Shown here: positions 32,168 to 36,484 of the stretch, one piece after another | Layout: every line of letters begins with the position of its first letter | How positions within the stretch are numbered: position 1 is the first letter of the stretch | Assembly: GCA_036378175.1 (NCBI GenBank) | Contig: DASUWY010000036.1 | Location: forward strand, 1-36,484 | Direction: 5' to 3' | Origin: Thermoleophilaceae bacterium | GTDB lineage: Bacteria > Actinomycetota > Thermoleophilia > Solirubrobacterales > Thermoleophilaceae | DNA: 36,484 nucleotides | Made by a program: the position numbers and the translations under genes | The notes under the pieces: generated by a model | The model's input: only the letters and a program-made list of their open reading frames with translations | The model's database searches: none | What the model was told of the DNA's origin: nothing

Positions 32168-32557
32168 GTGGGCATTCGCGTAGTCCGCCCCGACGAGTTC
32201 GAGTGGATCACGCGGCCGCATGAGCCGGATGAGCCGGCGCGGCACGTGGCCGAGCTGAGCGACGTCGCCGGGTTCGCGGACGTGCGCGGGAACGTGTGGC
32301 GCTACGAGCCCGGCGCGAAGGGGCGCCGCCATCGGCACCCTGTACAGCAGGAGATCTTCGTGGTGTTGCGCGGCGCGCTCACGATGTACGTCGGAGATCC
32401 GCCTGAGCCGCAGGAGGTACCCACCGGCGGCGTGATCACGGTCGACCCCGGCACGGCATTGCAGATCGTGAACCACGGCGACGAGGAGCTACTCGTCTAC
32501 GCCCACGGCTATCCGCCGGAGTCGGAGCACGCGGAGATACTCGAGTCCGCGATCTGA
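32168..32557 (+). CDS. Cupin-domain protein
   Basis: 129 residues from GTG 32168, directly after the membrane-protein stop. Cupin motif 1 is RRHRHPVQQEIFVVLRGAL (His, His, Glu) and motif 2 is GTALQIVNHGDEELLVY. One jelly-roll domain, likely metal binding; ligand or substrate unknown. Confidence 0.88.
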   Translation: MGIRVVRPDEFEWITRPHEPDEPARHVAELSDVAGFADVRGNVWRYEPGAKGRRHRHPVQQEIFVVLRGALTMYVGDPPEPQEVPTGGVITVDPGTALQIVNHGDEELLVYAHGYPPESEHAEILESAI

Positions 32558-32712
32558 GCGGGAAGAGCCCGTCCTCGATCACGCGCTTCACCTTTTCCCC
32601 GCTATACAGGGAAAACGTGAAGAGTGATGCAATCGGCCAAGCGGTCGGCGCTTCTCGCGAGGACGGCCGCCCCGCCCTCATTGCTTCCGTTGGCGCCGCG
32701 GGCGCTGAGCCG
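32558..32712. other. Intergenic gap between convergent cupin and TrpB-like genes
   Basis: 155 bp, the longest non-coding stretch in the window. It holds one clear inverted repeat (32586-32622) and nothing else I can recognise: no RNA gene and no supported ORF. Confidence 0.8.
32586..32622. terminator. 14-bp inverted repeat with one mismatch between convergent genes
   Basis: Arms 32586-32599 and 32609-32622 pair at 13 of 14 positions around a 9-nt loop. Position suggests a bidirectional transcription end, but there is no run of T after either arm; it may instead be a dispersed palindromic element. Confidence 0.45.
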
Positions 32713-34077
32713 CTAGGCGATGGCCGGCGCGTCCGGCAGGCGCGCCAGCGCGGCCTCCATCTCCTCCTCCGAGAACTCGATGTCCTCGAGCTTGCCCGCC
32801 AGATAGTCGTCATAGGCGGACATGTCGAAGTGGCCGTGGCCTGACAACCCGATCAGGATCACGCGCTCCTCGCCCGCCTCACGCGCGGCCAGCGCCTCGT
32901 CCACGCCCGCGCGGATCGCGTGCGCCGGCTCAGGGCCCGGCACGATGCCCTCGGTGCGGGCGAAGTTGACCGCCGCCTCGAACGCCGGGTTCTGCGCATA
33001 GGCGCGTGCCTCCACCAGGCCCGCCTTCACGAGACCGCACAGCATCGGAGCGTCGCCGTGGTAGCGCAACCCGCCGGCGTGCACCGGCGGCGGCACGAAG
33101 TCGTGGCCGAGCGTGTACATCGGAAGGAGCGGCGTCATCCCCACGGTGTCGCCGAAGTCGTAGCGGTAGGCGCCGCGGGTGAGGGTGGGACAGGCAGCGG
33201 GCTCCGCGGCGAGGAAGCGCGTCTTCGCCTCGCCGCGCAGCACGCGCCGGATGAACGGGAACGACAGCCCGGCGAAGTTCGACCCCCCGCCCACGCAGCC
33301 CACCACCACGTTCGGCTCCTCGCCCGCCATGCCCATCTGCGCGATCGCCTCCTGGCCGATCACCGTCTGGTGCAGGCACACGTGGTTGAGCACCGAGCCG
33401 AGCGAGTAGTTCGTGTCGCCGTCCTTCGCCGCGACCTCCACCGCCTCGGAGATCGCGATGCCGAGCGAGCCAGTGGGGTGCGACGCCTGCGAGCGGCCCG
33501 CATCCGTGGTGTCGCTGGGGGAGCGGTGAACGGTGGCGCCCCACGTCTGCATCATCGAGCGCCGGTAGGGCTTCTGGTCGTAGCTGGCGCCGACCATGTA
33601 GATCACGCACTCGAGGTCGAAGAGCCTGCACGCGAGCGCAAGCGCCGAGCCCCACTGGCCGGCGCCGGTCTCCGTGGACAGCCGCTTCACGCCCGCCTGC
33701 TTGTTCTCGTACGCCTGCGCCACCGCGCTGTTCGGCTTGTGCGAGCCGGCGGGGGACACGCCCTCGTACTTGTAGTAGATGTGCGCCGGCGTATCGAGCG
33801 ACTTCTCGAGACGCCGCGCGCGGTACAGCGGGGTGGGCCGCCACAGCTTGTAGACGTCGCGCACCTGGTCGGGAATCTCGATCTCCGGCTCCATCGACAC
33901 CTCCTGCTGGATCACTCCCATCGGGAAGATCGGCGTGAGGTCGTCTGGGCCCGCAGGCTGCATCGTCTGCGGATTGAGCGGCGGCATCGGATCGCCCGGC
34001 AGGTCGGGCAGGAGGTTGATCCAGTGCGTGGGGAGCTCCGCTTCAGGCAGCGTGAACTTCACCGTGTCTGTGCTCAT
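32713..34077 (-). CDS. TrpB2-like PLP-dependent tryptophan synthase beta chain
   Basis: 454 residues from ATG 34077, with AGGAG about 8 nt upstream. Fold type II PLP enzyme with the Schiff-base Lys114 in [23 protein letters not shown], and the glycine-rich [11 protein letters not shown]. The longer N-terminus and the [15 protein letters not shown] block mark the TrpB2 group, which uses indole (or O-phosphoserine in some archaea) and does not need TrpA. No other trp gene is in the window. Confidence 0.93.
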   Translation of the reverse strand: MSTDTVKFTLPEAELPTHWINLLPDLPGDPMPPLNPQTMQPAGPDDLTPIFPMGVIQQEVSMEPEIEIPDQVRDVYKLWRPTPLYRARRLEKSLDTPAHIYYKYEGVSPAGSHKPNSAVAQAYENKQAGVKRLSTETGAGQWGSALALACRLFDLECVIYMVGASYDQKPYRRSMMQTWGATVHRSPSDTTDAGRSQASHPTGSLGIAISEAVEVAAKDGDTNYSLGSVLNHVCLHQTVIGQEAIAQMGMAGEEPNVVVGCVGGGSNFAGLSFPFIRRVLRGEAKTRFLAAEPAACPTLTRGAYRYDFGDTVGMTPLLPMYTLGHDFVPPPVHAGGLRYHGDAPMLCGLVKAGLVEARAYAQNPAFEAAVNFARTEGIVPGPEPAHAIRAGVDEALAAREAGEERVILIGLSGHGHFDMSAYDDYLAGKLEDIEFSEEEMEAALARLPDAPAIA

Positions 34078-34161
34078 TCGCAAGCTCCTTTGGCGGGGGA
34101 GGCGCGATTCTATGCCGCACACCGCAACGAGAAGAGGAGCCCGTGAAGTGCCCCCCGGGCG

Positions 34162-36120
34162 CTAATCCTCGCCCGCCGCCACCTTCTCCTTGATCGCCTC
34201 CGTCACCGACGGGTCGCGCAGCGTGGTCACGTCGCCGAGCTCGCGGCCCTCGGCGATGTCCTTCAACAGCCGCCGCATGATCTTGCCGGAGCGTGTCTTC
34301 GGCAGGTCGTCGGCGGGGATGAAGCGCTTGGGACGCGCCAGCTTGCCGATCTTCTTCGCCACGTGCTCGCGCAGCTCGTCGGTGAGGCTGTCGTCCCAGT
34401 CGCCGCTGCCCTCGAGGGTGACGAAGGCCACGATCGCCTGGCCGGTGTCCTCGTCCTGTGCGCCGATCACGGCACACTCGGCCACGCGGTCATGCGAAAC
34501 CACGGCGGACTCGATCTCCATCGTCGACATGCGGTGGCCTGACACGTTGATCACGTCGTCCACCCGGCCGACGATCCAGAAGTAGCCGTCCTCATCGATC
34601 TTCGCGGCGTCGCCCACGTTGTAGACGTCGTTGCCGTACTTCGACCAGTAGGTGTCGACATACCGCTCGTCCTCCTTGTAGAGCGTGCGCAGCATTCCCG
34701 GCCACGGCCGGCGCAGCGTGAGGAAGCCTCCGCCTTCGTCCACCACCTCGCCCTCCTTGTCCACCACCGCGGCCTCGATGCCAGGGAACGGCTGAGTGGC
34801 GGAGCCTGGCTTCGTCTTCGTGATGCCGGGCAGCGGCGTGATCATGATGTGGCCGGTCTCCGTCTGCCACCAGGTGTCCACGATCGGGCAGCGCTCACCG
34901 CCGATCACCTTGTGGTACCAGACCCACGCCTTCGGGTTGATCGGCTCGCCGACCGACCCGAGCAGCCGCAGCGACGAGAGATCGTGCTTCTCCGGGTACT
35001 CGCGTCCCCACTTGATGCAGGCGCGGATCGCGGTTGGCGCCGTGTAGAGGATCGTGACCTTGTACTTCTCCACGATCTCCCACCAGCGGTCCTTGTCCGG
35101 GTAGTCCGGAGCGCCCTCGTACATCACGGACGTCACGCCGTTGGCCAGCGGGCCATAGACGATGTAGCTGTGCCCGGTTACCCAGCCGATGTCGGCCGCG
35201 CACCAGTAGATGTCGTCGTCCGGCTTGAGGTCGAACACGGCCTTTGTCGTTGCGTACACTCCGGTGAGGTAGCCGCCGGTGGTGTGCAGGATGCCCTTCG
35301 GCTTCGCAGTCGAGCCTGAGGTGTAGAGGATGTAGAGCGGGTGCTCCGCCTCGAGCGGCTCGGCCTCGCACTCGGCGTCGGCCTTCTCCACAGCCTCGTG
35401 CCACCACAGGTCGCGCCCGTCCTTCATCGGGCAATCCTCGTCGGTGCGCTTCACCACGATCACGTGCTCGAGCGCCGGGAGGTCGTCGAGGATCTCGTCC
35501 ACGCCCGCCTTCATCGGGGTGGGCTTGCCGCGGCGCAGCGTGGCGTCGGCGGTGATGAGCGCCTTGGCCTCCGACACCTCCATGCGCTCCCTGACGGACT
35601 CGACGGAGAAGCCGCCGAACACGACGTTGTGCGTCGCGCCGATGCGCGCGCAGGCGAGCATCGCGGCGGGCGTCTCGGGGATCATCGGCATGTAGATGCC
35701 GACCACGTCGCCCTTCTGCACGCCCAGATCCTTGAGCACGTTCGCGAAGCGCTGGGTCGTCTCGAGCAGCTCGGCGTAGGTCACGTCGCGGCGCGTGTCG
35801 TCCTCGACGATCCAGTGGTAGGCGACCTTGTCGCCCTTGCCCGCTTCGACGTGGCGGTCGAGGCAGTTGTGCGAGACGTTGAGCTTGCCCCCCTTGAACC
35901 ACTTGGCCCACGGCGGGTTCCACTCCAGGACCGTCTGCCAGGGCTCGAACCAGTCGAGCTCGTGCGCCCACTTCTCCCACCACGCCTCGAAGTCTCTCTC
36001 GGCCTCGTTGTAGATGGCGGGGTCGGCGGCGTTCGCCTGCTGCCTGAAGTCGTCGGGTGGCGGGAATGTGTCCTCGGTCTTCAGCAGGACTTCGAGGTCA
36101 CGTTCCTCAGCGGTGCTCAT
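34162..36120 (-). CDS. acs: Acetyl-CoA synthetase (AMP-forming)
   Basis: 652 residues, the usual length. Adenylating enzyme turning acetate, ATP and CoA into acetyl-CoA. Marks: ILYTSGSTAKPKGILHTTGGYL (P-loop), DIGWVTGHSYIVYGPL, TWWQTETGHIMI, and the acetylation-site Lys613 in KTRSGKIMRR, so activity is probably controlled by reversible lysine acetylation. AGGAGGG precedes ATG 36120. It starts one base after the rpe stop, so they form an operon. Confidence 0.97.
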   Translation of the reverse strand: MSTAEERDLEVLLKTEDTFPPPDDFRQQANAADPAIYNEAERDFEAWWEKWAHELDWFEPWQTVLEWNPPWAKWFKGGKLNVSHNCLDRHVEAGKGDKVAYHWIVEDDTRRDVTYAELLETTQRFANVLKDLGVQKGDVVGIYMPMIPETPAAMLACARIGATHNVVFGGFSVESVRERMEVSEAKALITADATLRRGKPTPMKAGVDEILDDLPALEHVIVVKRTDEDCPMKDGRDLWWHEAVEKADAECEAEPLEAEHPLYILYTSGSTAKPKGILHTTGGYLTGVYATTKAVFDLKPDDDIYWCAADIGWVTGHSYIVYGPLANGVTSVMYEGAPDYPDKDRWWEIVEKYKVTILYTAPTAIRACIKWGREYPEKHDLSSLRLLGSVGEPINPKAWVWYHKVIGGERCPIVDTWWQTETGHIMITPLPGITKTKPGSATQPFPGIEAAVVDKEGEVVDEGGGFLTLRRPWPGMLRTLYKEDERYVDTYWSKYGNDVYNVGDAAKIDEDGYFWIVGRVDDVINVSGHRMSTMEIESAVVSHDRVAECAVIGAQDEDTGQAIVAFVTLEGSGDWDDSLTDELREHVAKKIGKLARPKRFIPADDLPKTRSGKIMRRLLKDIAEGRELGDVTTLRDPSVTEAIKEKVAAGED

Positions 36121-36121
36121 C

Positions 36122-36484
36122 TCACCCTCCTATCGCGTTCGCGATCTCTAGGTATGCCTTTCCCGGGTCGGGATTTCCGAACACGGCGGAACCCGCGACG
36201 AACAGCGTTGCGCCTGCCGTGTGGCAGCGCGGCGCCGTGGTCGAGTCGATGCCGCCGTCGACCTCGAGCGGCAGCCCCGGCGGCAGCAGCTCGCGCAGGC
36301 GCTCGAGCTTGCGCACCGAGTGCTCGATGAACTCCTGGCCGCCCCAGCCCGGGTTGACGGTCATGCAGAGGAGGTTGTCCACCTCGTCGAGCACGTCGGC
36401 GATGGTGTCGGCCGGCGTCGCGGGGGTAAGCGCCAGGCCCGCCATGCAGCCCGTCTCGCGCACCGCCTTGAGCGCATAGTGCAC
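36122..36484 (-). CDS. rpe: Ribulose-phosphate 3-epimerase (partial, 5' end off window)
   Basis: The last 120 or so residues are present. LALTPATP, MTVNPGWGGQEFIEHS and LEVDGGID are Rpe motifs, with an active-site Asp in the last. Interconverts ribulose-5-phosphate and xylulose-5-phosphate in the pentose-phosphate pathway. The usual NPGFGGQ is NPGWGGQ here. The true start lies beyond the right edge; the GTG at the very edge is not the start. Only one base separates its stop from the acs ATG. Confidence 0.93.
   Translation of the reverse strand: MHYALKAVRETGCMAGLALTPATPADTIADVLDEVDNLLCMTVNPGWGGQEFIEHSVRKLERLRELLPPGLPLEVDGGIDSTTAPRCHTAGATLFVAGSAVFGNPDPGKAYLEIANAIGG

Noticed and set aside
32436-32813. 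Minus-strand open frame across the intergenic hairpin
   Set aside because: Overlaps the cupin and TrpB-like genes and has no motif or ribosome site.

Overview
The window is high-GC, gene-dense chromosomal DNA. It is most likely from an actinobacterium, and I lean towards class Thermoleophilia (Solirubrobacterales-like), inferred from memory of protein style rather than any search. The supporting signs are a Kgd/OdhA-type fusion of 2-oxoglutarate dehydrogenase E2 and E1, an F420-type luciferase-like oxidoreductase, GTG/TTG starts, many apparently leaderless genes, and several small lineage-specific proteins. I see no tRNA, rRNA, CRISPR array, transposase or phage gene, and no gap over 300 bases without a gene. 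The content is mostly core metabolism with small unknown proteins between.

Layout. 1-1952 (-): N-terminal 650 residues of a 2-oxoglutarate dehydrogenase E2-E1 fusion that carries two lipoyl domains, cut by the left edge. 1964-5184 (+): secreted protein, FAD oxidase of the alkyl-DHAP-synthase type, MBL-fold hydrolase. 5173-7292 (-): LLM oxidoreductase, metF with a 24-bp perfect hairpin at its start, small unknown. 7352-8897: small membrane protein (+), MoaA and a coupled unknown (-). 8941-11743: 3-hydroxyacyl-CoA dehydrogenase (+), citrate synthase and two small membrane proteins (-). 11802-13712: PfkB kinase (-) and quinone oxidoreductase (+). 13734-17579 (+): DEAD-box helicase, cyclophilin, aldehyde dehydrogenase, OsmC. 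17551-19994 (-): tandem PTH2-like protein, an array of three palindromes, then a HAD/aminoglycoside-phosphotransferase-like pair. 20059-22839: cupredoxin (+), RpiB (-), Fpg/Nei glycosylase, Bcp peroxiredoxin and a small DUF (+). 22826-26941: methyltransferase (-), large patatin-like protein (+), GNAT (-). 27007-30509: small membrane protein and PLP decarboxylase (+), small protein and secreted putative metalloprotease (-). 30609-32557 (+): CBS protein, small protein, six-TM membrane protein, cupin. 32713-36484 (-): TrpB2-like synthase, then rpe (cut by the right edge) running into acs.

How genes fit together. Citrate synthase, the 2-oxoglutarate dehydrogenase fusion and acetyl-CoA synthetase serve acetyl-CoA entry and the TCA cycle. 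Hydroxyacyl-CoA dehydrogenase and the HAD/kinase pair point to acyl-CoA or hydroxy-acid catabolism. RpiB and Rpe are pentose-phosphate enzymes. MetF plus an LLM-family enzyme touch one-carbon metabolism. Bcp, OsmC and Fpg form an oxidative-damage theme.

Architecture of expression. Three divergent junctions carry one 10-bp element ANNNTANNNT that reads as a TANNNT -10 box on both strands. Nine genes have a TANNNT box ending 6-7 nt before the start codon and little or no Shine-Dalgarno, as expected for leaderless mRNAs. Eight of nine convergent gene pairs overlap at their stops, five of them by exactly the tetranucleotide CTAG.
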